From positions 52,501-116,500 of the forward strand of contig JAANDG010000068.1 of assembly GCA_036852015.1 (NCBI GenBank): a stretch of DNA of 64,000 bases, in the 5' to 3' direction. This document shows, piece by piece, positions 13,358 to 23,867 of this stretch. Below the pieces are notes generated by a model that worked only from the letters and a program-made list of their open reading frames with translations, was not told the DNA's origin and ran no database searches. Both the position numbers and the translations under genes were made by a program. Within the stretch, counting starts at the first letter, position 1, and each line of letters starts with the position of its first letter. Source of the DNA: Pelodera strongyloides. Taxonomy: Eukaryota > Nematoda > Chromadorea > Rhabditida > Rhabditidae.

Positions 13358-13929
13358 CTTAATTAGTTAATTAGAAAAATGCAATATAGATGTGTTACCA
13401 CAACAAGTACACATGTAATGAAGAAAATTTACTCGCCGTTACAGCCGCACAATATAAGACGGACAATGGTTTCTCATATAAAAAGACAAAATAAATTACG
13501 CAAGACAGTTCTTAATTTTTTCTCACAATTGCATGGGTCACTACGTCAGTTTACATCCCAAAAAATGTCCCACGGATACACCGTTCTCAACAAGTTATGC
13601 ACCAAAACACATTAATAAGTTGCTCACATATACTAATTTGAGTAGTATTACGTGATCAATTTGGGGGTCGACAAAGCCTAAGTGGTTCAAAAATCAAGCT
13701 AGCTCCGATGAGACATCAACCAAACTCTGCCTGTACTCAAAGTAATACAACAGCTTTGTTTTTGAAACTTAACGTGGACGCTGTGTTTCCATGTAGTACG
13801 TGCATTTTTTATTCTACTCACGACCACTTACATAGCATAAGGGTATGTAGACGTCCAACATACGTTTCAAAAACTAGCCGTTATTTCGCTTTAAATGTTA
13901 ATCACAAAAGCTAGTGATCATATCTATTT

Positions 13930-15801
13930 CTAATGGAGGTGCAAAAACAACGGTGGCGTCTTCTGAAGTTCTTCTTCTATGAAAGGAGAGAGGAGGATTT
14001 TATTGAGCGACGGTTTATTGAGGTCCGATTGCACGAGGAAATGTGAAGCAAGACGGAGGAGCTCCTTTGAAACCATGAACGGAAAATCTGAAATAGACAT
14101 AATAAATATTTACTGACCCATTAAAATGAGTGCATGGAATATGATGGAAAATATTTTTCATAACAATTCAATGATCAGCTCATTAATTATGATCGATAAG
14201 ATAAAAATATAAGATAAAAAAGATAAAAATAAAATTAAAAAGATATAAAATAATGGGCCAAAAATCTATACGATGGTCCACCGAAGCTTGCTATTTTTTT
14301 TTACAAAATATTGATCCGCCAATGTTTTTAAATTGCATTCGCGAGAGATTATTTAATTTAGTGAGAAACAGTCTTACCCCTCTTTTTCACATTTCCATCT
14401 TCCTCAAACACGGGATAATTTCCAGTAGCCAGTTTGTACAGAATTCGGCCCAAGTTATGTAAATCGTCACTCAGTGCGAGACATCTGAAGGTCAAAGGCA
14501 TATTCTCAACAGGTGTTTAATATTTTCATATCTTACCGATATGCCGCTTGTGCCAACGTAAATCCTGGTTACAAAATAAATATATTATAAAAGTAGTTGT
14601 TGGCATTGGGCAGGAGTCAGCGATATCTTTTAGATTAGCTTAGCGTTTGGCTAGCGATAGCTTTGCTCCCCCTGCATCAGTTACGTTTCAAATGGTGAAT
14701 ATATTACTCCACTTTGATATGTTATCCAATTGTAGGCGCAGAGCGTTTATGGTTTATGTAACTTTGTGATGAATTATCCCAAAAATAAACATATTTCGAA
14801 AACTATATGTGAGTTTAGCTTCGCGTAGTTCACCTGAATTTAATCTGAAAAAGTGTGTGCCGTCACATTTATTTATTTTAATAATTAAGGAACCAACTTC
14901 TGCGTTTCGTCCACTTTCGCCACTTTGTCCAAGCCAGTCAACCACAATCGATCGTGTTTATCGAAGAAAATCACCGCCGCGGCGAGATTTCTGTGCGCGA
15001 TTTGAGTGCGGTGAAGCAGCGAGAGACTTTGGCAAATGTCTGAACGAGCGTTATTTAAAATTTCGGTAAGCCACCGCACATAGCAGAGGCACGTAGCGCC
15101 AGAAATTGCGCTTACAGCGAAGTTGCCACAGGCCGACCATTGACAGAACGGCCGTCCGAATCCTCGGTTAGGCACTGTACAGTGTACATTGTGTTAGTGT
15201 TTATGAATTTTGCGTAATCTAGATACAGAAAGTGTCAAGCTGCGAATCTAAGATGGTCCTGGGCGATCTTTTCAATTATTTATTGCTCACCGTTTATCAA
15301 CTGCGCGCAATAGTTAGTCGGCACTGGTACTGGGCCTCTTTTCGCGAAGAATTCCTCGAGAGACGACCATTTCGAATCCGGTTTCTGTAAGTCAAAAATA
15401 AAAATAATATTCATAAATAGCTTGGCACTTTCTAAATCCCAGCACAGCACAGTCAATAAGTAAACTAGCAGTTATTTTCCAGCAGTTTACATGAACATAG
15501 AGCAGATAGCCGAACTGAATAGCTAATCTGTTGTGTACTTTTCGGAGATAGCACGGGTTTTCGGAGATAAAGTTATTATTTATTCTAGTTGATAGTTTCT
15601 GTCTTCTGGCTCGTCACCTCACAAATCCTGAACTGTACGTCTAGTTCGTTTTCTCGGCAAACCTCTGCCAAAATCTTCTTCTGGAGAGAAACGTCACTTG
15701 GGACAATTCTAAAAAATTGGATCTAGCACTATTTCCCTTTCTCTAGCTTTCTCTCTGTCATCTCTGTCTCTCTGTCTCTCTGTCTCTCTCTGTCTCGCTT
15801 C

Positions 15802-15838
<37 letters not shown>

Positions 15839-16838
15839 GATCATTCTCTCTTTCTCTCTTGATCATTCTCGCGCGGTCTCTACTATGTATCTTGCTACGA
15901 CCCTATCACTCTATTCAATATCATGTTGAAGCTGTTCGTTATTACCATATTGTTGTGTTTTAGCCTTTACATTATCCATATCTTTAGTGACTCACGCATT
16001 CTTGACGGCTTGTAGCTGTTGACGAAAGAGGCCAGTACTTCCTGGCGCCAGACCTAAACAATAAATTGCATTTCTCTCATTTTATGTATACCAAAACAAA
16101 ATGAAACGAAACAGCTACTCACTAGGGACAAATTGACCCATGGACAAATCACAATTAATGGAAACAAAATACCAATAGATACTCCAAACTCTGCTAACAT
16201 CGTTGTGGAATCACAACAGTTGAAGAAGGTTGAATAGTAGAATAGTACCTGGATGTATTCCCGTGCATATCTGCTTCTTCGACGGAGGTTCGACGTCGCT
16301 GTCCGATTCGTACTGAAGACTCAGTCCGGATTCGATTGACGATTGCGGAGGTCCGTCTTCCGGAAGCGGAGGCGGTTGATCCTCATCTGAGAAGCGGATT
16401 TATTGATTTTTATTGACCGAATAAAGCTTTGCTGATTTTTTATTGCATTCTTGATTTTCTAATCAACCCTCGGTTTGAGAGAAGCGTTTGCTTTGGGCCA
16501 ATCAAATACAAAAACTTAACGAACCGAATATTTTCATGGTTGATGAGAAAATGAATTTGCATAAACGACAAAGCTATTAAAATATTAGGTAGTCTGACAT
16601 GTTCACATTCTAATCTGGCGAGCTTCATCCAGTAAGCCATCTTGGAATTGCAACAAACTAATAAATAACAGCCAAAGATGTTTCCAACAATTAGACTCTG
16701 AAGTCAGAGTATGAGTAAAGTAAAAGATCAACAAAGATAGTGTTGCGAAAACTAGAAAAAGAAAGGGAGAGAGAGGGAGTAGATCTGCAGAGGATTGGAG
16801 ATGGAGAGAATGGTTGGACAAATAGAGCGAGAGAGAGG

Positions 16839-16870
<32 letters not shown>

Positions 16871-17068
16871 GCATGAGAATCCTTATTTCTCAGTAAACAT
16901 GGAATGGTCCGACTACTTGGTGCGGACCTCCTTGTGAATATTCATGTACTTATGTGCTCAAAGAACCCTTAGTGCATGTGTTTACTCAATCGATTCTGTA
17001 ACATTAAAGGGGTGTAGCACGTGGTTTTCAATTTCAAATGGACAACTTAGGTGCAAGTTGTTTTCCAT
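13930..17068 (-). CDS. Protein kinase homologue lacking catalytic residues (pseudokinase)
   Basis: Exons, in coding order, are 16386-16249, 16053-15996, 15708-15618, 15384-15291, 15039-about 14898, 14564-14537, 14484-14378 (or from 14500) and 14087-13930. The first is a Pro/Ser/Asp-rich linker ending SKKQICTGIHPG. A reduced N-lobe follows with AVK and a Glu in the LAEV helix, then LEEFFAKRGPVP. The catalytic-loop exon reads LLHRTQIAHRNLAAAVIFF, then LWLTGLDKV where DFG is expected. The C-lobe contains DDLHNLGRILYKLATG and ends with LASHFLVQSDLNKPSLNKIL. The catalytic Asp of HRD is Asn and DFG is absent, so phosphotransfer is unlikely and a scaffold role is the inference. I cannot place the family; NEK-like or WEE1-like is possible. 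A candidate first exon (17068-16986, MENNLHLSCPF) fits by composition but not by phase, so a small exon is probably missing. The activation-loop exon phase is also unsettled. Confidence 0.72.
15722..15860. repeat. CT microsatellite in intron
   Basis: A (CT)n tract with TG interruptions in an intron of the kinase-like gene. A (GA)n tract at 16798-16872 lies in its 5' intron region. Confidence 0.85.
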
Positions 17069-17852
17069 TCTTTGCCGAAAATCCTCAGGTATAGAAATTG
17101 CATATAACACATGAAAATTCACTTGTCCAGCAAACGTTTCAAAGCTATTCGCTTGATTACTACGTCTGTGTCTGTGTAATAATAACATTCATATTCTATT
17201 TTTTACCAGGGTTGTATGTTATGGGGTTTCCAAGTATCCCAAAAATTCGATGTGATTATGTCAATACTGCCGTATTTCTGCACGAAAAGTGCATATATAA
17301 TATGAAAAATTTAAAAAAATATATATTCTCGTGTAGTTCCAATATGCGGCCAATTTTCCCCATACTTGGAAAACCCATAATCATAATTCATAATCTTACA
17401 ATTAGTGTTTTCTGCCTGGAAACAATGAGCAATTGGCTTCTTTCCGGCTCCAAGTCAGGATTGTGATCTGAGAGGACCGATATATTATATATTTCCTAAT
17501 ACACAATGTACAACATATTAGCGGATATAGTAATCCGGTGATTTATATTTCCTAACAATAAGCTTATTCTGATGCTTTGTATGTCGTATTCAATTTTTTT
17601 GCAAAAGGTTTAATCTTTAATACAATTTGCCGTTTAGCCGACATAAATACATACTTGCTATGTTTATGTACGATATTTCCACTTAATTGCATCATCAATT
17701 TTTATTTTGAAAACGTTTTTTATCATCAGCTATTTTATATTGAAATCGCTAGATGACTCATGTGGGTGTACTGGTAGATGTCGTAATTAACTGTCAAACC
17801 TATCGTGTAGCTCTCTAGGTTCGTTTCCTTGTTTCCTGCTCCCTCGCTCAGT

Positions 17853-17936
<84 letters not shown>

Positions 17937-18413
17937 GTGAATCGCTCGCTCATGTCCTTTCAAATTCTCTCTATTTTCCCTTTTCAGTCCTTCTCCCGAA
18001 CCGGAATCAGCTGTACCGGCCAACATTCCTCTTTTTGTTAAAAATCAGAGCATTTACCATTTTTGCTAATCTATTATTTAATTATGTTGAAAATGAATTC
18101 AATGCTGATTCATAATTTACTGAAAAATTGACTGGTTGCATGATATGTACATAAACTTCCTTTGTAAAAAAATTCCTTCGTATTTCGTACTCCTCTACCC
18201 TTTACTTCTCCTCTTATAAAATTCTTTACCGAAGTCTACAAAAAAAAAACGGGAAAAAAGTTGTAGAAAAATTATGTGAGACGTGATATTGTTCTTGCTC
18301 CTTGGTATTTTTTTCCTTTCTTCTCGCATGCTGTTCCGCTGCTTTTCATTGGTTATTTACATTCAATGCGAATTAAAGTACATATTTTCTTTCAGATTTT
18401 CTTGTAAATAAGA
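17069..18413. other. Divergent intergenic region with long CT repeat
   Basis: Lies between the minus-strand kinase-like gene and the plus-strand gene at 18414. It holds a pure (CT)n tract at 17855-17934 and AT-rich DNA. Both promoters should lie here, but no specific element can be named. Confidence 0.55.
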
Positions 18414-19694
18414 ATGGCAAACGGCGCCCCACCACCATATTACAACACACAACCGCAGGTAGACTTTGTTATTCTTATTAATTTAACAATCCTATGTATA
18501 TATGTTTGAAAATGAAAAAATCTAGTCACTCATGTGAAATTGCGTAGTCACCATGCACATACAGAATACGCCCTTATTTTATTTTTGATGAAAACAAATT
18601 TATTTATTTATTTTGATATTTATTTTTCACCTCACTTCAAATTCAACAATTCTGTGTAAATACCGGCCGGTTTTTGCAACTCATCGTGGACAACTGAATT
18701 CTTACGGAATTATGCTAAATTACTCGAATTTAACTCGATTTTTTATTCTAATTTATGTTCATTTGCAAACGCTGCATAAGAATGCTGGTCTACTCGATGT
18801 GTTTCAAAAACCGGCCGGTATTTTGCTTTAAAATAACAAACCGAACCACTCACGTAAAATGGGGTAGTCACCATACGGATTAGCTCTTATTTTGATGAAA
18901 ATATTTTGGCCGTATCATACCACCATGCTTCAAACTCTGGATTCAGAATGCAAACGTTTCAAAACGAAGTACCAGTGTCGGCTTGACCGAATATTTCATT
19001 GCTGCATTATTGTATAGTTTCAGCCTTACAACCCTCAGGCGCCTCAGAGTGGATATGCACCGTATCCTGCAGGACAATACCCACAACAGCAAGGTTACGC
19101 ATATCAACAGCCTCCCCAAACGATTATGTAGGACATGTTCTCCGACTTTTAATTAGAACCGTAAAGACCACAAGCACATGAATCTCGAGTAAAAGGACCT
19201 TTCAACTGAATGAAAGAAAAAGAAAAATGGAAGAAAAAATTTTGTAACTGTGTGCAGTTTTGCTCGTCGAACTGACGCGGTTACATAGGACATGGGTGAA
19301 CCCATTTGGTTCGTGGGCCCGCCCATTTGGTGACTAATTCGCGACCATGTACTGACCGAGTTTCATCGAAAACCGTAACCAGTCACGAACCATTCACAAG
19401 ATGGTTTTTTCGATAAAAACCATTTGGAGACGGGCCAACGACGATTTTTCTGTAGTTTTGGCAATTAATTCGTTTACTGCGTATACGTTAAAACCGCCTA
19501 TCCTGCGAGTCGTTTTCAAGCTGTAATATCATTTTTTTTTCAGTATTCAAGAACAACCACGTCGTAATCAGACGAACGATTGTTGCTGCAACTGGCTGCT
19601 CACTCTGATGTGTGGATGTTTGATCGGTGAAATTTGCTGTGATGCGCCAATGTTGTGCTGCTACCTGCCTATTCCTTGTCCAAGGTGGCGGTAA
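18414..19694 (+). CDS. PQY-rich, cysteine-rich membrane-associated small protein (CYSTM-like)
   Basis: Three exons, 18414-18458, 19024-19127 and 19544-19694, join in frame to 99 residues. Residues 1-50 are Pro/Gln/Tyr-rich (MANGAPPPYYNTQPQ, then repeated PQ, GY and YP steps). The C-terminal third carries DCCCNWLLTLMCGC and ICCDAPMLCCYLPIPC, a short hydrophobic stretch packed with cysteines. This layout is that of cysteine-rich transmembrane-module (CYSTM-type) tail-anchored proteins, often palmitoylated and stress-linked in other eukaryotes; that role is transferred, not seen. Intron 1 contains a family-2 MITE. A splice acceptor (ctttcag) lies 18 nt before the ATG with no upstream exon visible. 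Confidence 0.8.
18657..18831. mobile_element. TTAA-ended MITE, family 2
   Basis: The arms read AAATACCGGCCGGTTTTTG and complement, with 'gcataagaatgctgg' and 'attctaattta' inside. The left TTAA tip is altered. Three more copies are at 38422, 58186 and 61977. It lies in intron 1 of the CYSTM-like gene. Confidence 0.85.
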
Positions 19695-20312
19695 AATTAG
19701 GCTTCGAGGTTTGAGGGAACCCTACACAATTCGGATGTTATATTTCATATTATTTTATTTTGAAATTCATAGTAATGAAAAAGTAATAAATATGTAAACA
19801 ATGTGCCGCGGTTAGATGCATCTAATTTATGAAAGCTTGGTGCTACGTTCAAATTTATTTTCAACTGCATTTATTCTTGCAGCTTGCTGTTGCGAATATA
19901 ACCTTTTTTTGTGAAAATGGTGGCTTTACATTATTTATAGTAGAAATAGTTTCGTTAGTAGCATTGCGTAAATTTACTATCGAAAACACAAACCACAACG
20001 TCGCCCATTGATACAGTACAGTGATTAAAAATAAAAATACGGGAATTTTCATGTTTTTACGAAATTATATTTTTTTTATGTGTGCGTTTATTATTCAAGA
20101 AATGAATAAACCAGTCAAACATTGCTTTCTTATTGAAAAACATTTGACAAGACTGTCTTTTCTTGTTTACAAAAAAATGATAATTTCCGATTGTACCATG
20201 GGTATTTTTCGTCCTTTTTTTAATTCTGCATGTGCTATTTTTTATTGTCTTACAATAAACAATATTATAAACCGTTATATTCCGAACATTGCAAAAGTTG
20301 AGCTAATCAATA
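19695..20312. other. Intergenic, AT-rich, no gene seen
   Basis: 3' flank of the CYSTM-like gene, with 'aataaa'-type signals (for example near 19785). The AT-rich open frames here have no coding character. Confidence 0.6.
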
Positions 20313-20970
20313 TGTAGGAAGGCGGCAACGGGAGCGTCTGGGCGGAAGCCCGTAAGGCCCCTGGCGGATGTGCTGGGCCATTTCACTACCCGCATCCGCC
20401 CCTATAGGGCTCTAGGGCTCGCTAGGGTTTCTACTACTAGGCCTAGGCGCGCACAACTACAATACAGACAAGCTGTAGGAATTTGTATTATGGCACCTCT
20501 TCGAGTTGTAAGCTTTCGTTCCATATGTACCTCTTCTAAGGAATTAATATTTTAGGCACCAATATTTATGCATTATCGATGTTCCAGAAATTCAGCGCGA
20601 TGAGCATCAACATTCTTTCTCAATATAATTCTACTACTTCGACAAGGCACTACTTATGGAAAGACGGAATTTGGAACTGTGCTAGCAAAACAATGCAACT
20701 AACACTAAGAACTAAACCCCAGTGCTTATTGCGAATTCAGATTTTCTCCATGACATGGCGGGCCCTCTCAGACAGTGTTGATTGGCTGAATGAGATTGAC
20801 AATGAGAGAGAAAGTGAGTTAATAGGACCCACTCCCGACTCTTTTCACTCGAATACTGTAAGTTCACAAATCAATGGACAGTGAGCGTTTGCGGGAAACC
20901 TCGGGAGGGAGATGGGAGGAGGGGAGAGGGAGATTTAGAGAGACGGAGGCAGGGAGAAAGAAATAGAGAA

Positions 20971-21023
<53 letters not shown>

Positions 21024-21894
21024 CACAACCGGCAATGAGTTTTACTTTCGAGCAACTCTCCTCTCCCTGTCCTGTGATTCTGCAATTATTTTAAATTGTG
21101 TTCCTCTCTGAATCTCTATGTACTAAAATGAGAATACAAACATCATATCTCTACTTTCTTCCTACGGTCTCCCTAAATAATTCTTCACTCTCCATACTCT
21201 CTCCTTCTGTCTCTCACTCTCTCCCCTTCGGTCTCTCCTTCGTTCTTAAACAAGAGCATTGTTTCGAGACTGTAGATCTGTCGATTTCTCTGCGTATCCG
21301 ACAATTCTTCTGATATCGCGGAAAGTTTTCCTCCGCATCTGATGATCCTCCTCCGGATGCACATCCCTCGCAAGCTTTGTTCGGAGAGTCTCAATCTCGG
21401 CACACTATTTCTCGCAGTTATTATCCCTCGTCTCCGCTACTGTTCCGCGTGGCTAAATCTTTCGCTTTCAGATGTCTCTTCTGCGAAGTCGAGCTTTTCA
21501 GATGTCTAGGTCTCAGCGTTAGTCAGGACTCTCTAGACGTTATACAATATTGTGTTCCCCATTCTTTGACTTCGTCTCCCACCCTACCCAGTGTATTCCT
21601 GCTCTATTTCTCACCCGCTTCATAGATTCTCATAATCTCTCACTCCCTTATGATCGCCTGCTCTTCCGCTCCTTTCACCGCGGAAAGAAAGGATGCAGAG
21701 AGGGAGGGAGAGAATGAGACAGAGACGCGACAGAGAGAAAGCGAGAGAGGCGAGGAGAGAGACAGGGAACGGAGAGGGACGAGAGTGCTCCCGACCCGTC
21801 GACCGCCTCGGCCGTGTGTTGTTTGCGTTTCCGCAACTGTGACCCCGCGTGAACCCCGCACCGCCTGCCGCGACGCGATTCTCCCAACTCCACA
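20313..21894 (+). mobile_element. Probable 5' LTR of an LTR retrotransposon
   Basis: A block of higher GC starting TGTAGGAAGGCGGC and ending CTCCCAACTCCACA, followed two bases later by TGGCGCCC, the classic tRNA-Lys primer-binding start. It includes a (GA)n tract at 20963-21016 and pyrimidine-rich DNA. Purine/pyrimidine bias gives several overlapping open frames that look non-coding. No matching 3' LTR, target duplication or gag/pol frame is visible, so the element would be truncated, and the left edge is an estimate. Confidence 0.5.
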
Positions 21895-21896
21895 AC

Positions 21897-21918
21897 TGGC
21901 GCCCCAAAGTATGGGGAG
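21897..21918 (+). other. Primer-binding-site-like sequence (tRNA-Lys type)
   Basis: TGGCGCCCCAAAGTATGGGG. The first eight bases equal the complement of the 3' end of tRNA-L​ys as used by many retroelements; the later GGGG also fits. The match is short, so this is supportive rather than decisive. Confidence 0.5.
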
Positions 21919-22429
21919 ACCTGTCAGGCCCGCGGGCCGAGAACTGACCTCTAACATCCAAAGCTTCCTCATTGGGTTTGGTTCCGCTAAGGACTTATTC
22001 TTTCTCTTCTCTCAGTTTACTCCGATTTTTCCTGTGCTTTCACACGCTGTACTTGATCAGGGACCTGGCTGTTGATTACACTTATGTTTTTACACAAACA
22101 AGCTCTAAAGTTCAACACCTTCTTAAAATTAACAACGTGTAAAGTGATCACACATCCGGAAATCCATTCCTTTTTGTCACAACCTCGCATCGCCATATTC
22201 TGGTGTTTTTAAAATACGAGAACCTTAATTTTTTTTAATATTTTCTTGTTTTCATAATTGCCCAATTAGTTTAATTGAACATTTAATTAAATTATTATTC
22301 ATTCGTTTTTTTTCTGTGTTTTATGTTGTGATTTCACACACTTTCTCACGACTTCCCACTCTCCAAGTTAACTAACTTCCGATATAGTTTTTTTTTAGTT
22401 AACATAGGTTGTTTATTTTCTGAAGGATC

Positions 22430-22665
22430 TTATGAGTTAGTGTTACCTTGTTAATTACAACAGAAGCAGAAAATATGACAGACCCACACACTTTTACCAC
22501 TATAAATATTTTCGTACACGTCTTGAAGGTTCGAGTAAAATCCGCTAATTTATGATTTATGGGGCTCTAGCTCTAGCCACCAATATACCCAATTATTAAC
22601 TGTTACGTAGTTTGTGATGGACAAAAAATTTTTATAGAAAATTCGCGTTCAACTCGAACCTTCTA
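22430..22665. repeat. Diverged direct repeat, copy 1
   Basis: Shares with 23408-23597 the ordered words 'atgagttagtgtta', 'cagaaaatatgac', 'cccaattattaactg', 'tacgtagtttgtgat' and 'aaaattcgcgttcaac'. No coding. The two copies lie about 970 bp apart in the same direction, 3' of the LTR-like block. Confidence 0.8.
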
Positions 22666-22979
22666 TGCACTGAGCTTCCAAACCAGCTAATAAAATATCG
22701 TAGCGATACTGCATTCGAAATTTCTGTGCATTTTTTCTTTCTCGCATTTGATTGTTTGACAATTGAAAATTCAAAACCGCGTCTCACGTAATAAATCTAT
22801 ATTTGGAGCAGATAGTAATTTTTTTATAAAATAACGGTACAAATTTATATTGCTTGTGAAAAGCGTGTGCATTTTCTCCTAAGTTACGACTATTTATAGG
22901 ACATATTGCGCTACAAATTAACTATTTTATTCCTCGTACAATCGTCCTCAGCAAAATCTCAAACTGGGTTTTATATGTC

Positions 22980-23110
22980 ACTCTCCTTCCCCTCCGATTG
23001 TATGTTATGTGAGCAAAGGCAGGCAATAGAGCGTAGCGCTCCCCCGCGCCCGCATCCGGCCTGCGCCCAGTTCTAGCGCGCAGCGCCGCAGAGATAGTAC
23101 AGGAGCATGC
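22980..23110. other. GC- and CpG-rich patch between the direct repeats
   Basis: The run 'gcgctcccccgcgcccgcat' and neighbouring CGC-rich DNA stand out from the AT-rich surroundings. A loosely similar CGC-rich patch is in an intron at 29230-29325. No RNA gene or exon recognised. Confidence 0.5.
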
Positions 23111-23407
23111 TAGAGTTAGGATCGTATGTAGAGAAATAGCATATGACATTGAGAGAGTAGAGAGTGTGCGGGGAGAAATGGTTAGGGCATCCCTGTGGCT
23201 AGCGGATCCCTCCGAATTCTACAGCGCGAACACAGTCAACCGGGCGAGCGACAGGGCTAGCATTATCGAGTAGTTTTATTATATCTTTATTTTTCAGCAT
23301 GTATATGTGAATCATGCTATTTTTGTACAGTAAGTAAACGATTTGGAAAAGATTTCCTGGAAGGTGATTTGTATTATATGTATTAACTTTAAAGTTTTTC
23401 TGTTTTT

Positions 23408-23597
23408 TTTTATGAGTTAGCGTTATCTTGTCAATGATTATGGAAGTAGAAAATATGACGCACCCACATACTTTTTCCACTATGAAAATTTTCGTACTTT
23501 ATACTTATATATTACCCAATTATTAACTGCTACGTAGTTTGTGATCTGGACAAAAATTGTATAGAAAATCCGCGTTCAACATTCGAACCTTGTATAT
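23408..23597. repeat. Diverged direct repeat, copy 2
   Basis: Partner of 22430-22665. It is followed at once by a tRNA-like fragment and then the 5' flank of the MADF-BESS gene. Confidence 0.8.
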
Positions 23598-23603
23598 GTA
23601 CAT

Positions 23604-23685
23604 ATGGTGCAGTGGTATAATGCATTGCCTCGAGCAACCCATGTCGGTTCGAACCTCCCAGTTACCATGTACCGCTTGAGTGTGG
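23604..23685 (+). repeat. tRNA-like / SINE-like fragment
   Basis: A-box-like TGCAGTGGTATAATGC and B-box GGTTCGAACCTC at tRNA spacing (about 35 bp). The acceptor arms do not pair well, so it is more likely a decayed tRNA-derived repeat than a tRNA gene. Confidence 0.45.
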
Positions 23686-23867
23686 TCAGACGCTGTGCCG
23701 CAAACTTAAATTTAAAAAAATAGCGATCTTACCTTTCTTCCAATATATATTCATCCTTGCTCTCTAGTACTCTTGCTCTCTAGTACTCTAGTTCTCTCTT
23801 TTTTGTCGCATTTATAATTCGTTTCGAGTAGTAATAATTTGTAACAATTCGTGTTTAGTTGCGTGAT

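Noticed and set aside
20021..20317. 98-residue open frame
   Set aside because: AT-rich sequence with Phe/Ile/Asn bias, no domain, no splice context.
21620..22075. Overlapping open frames on both strands
   Set aside because: They lie in the purine/pyrimidine-biased LTR-like block and read as low-complexity Arg/Ser/Glu.
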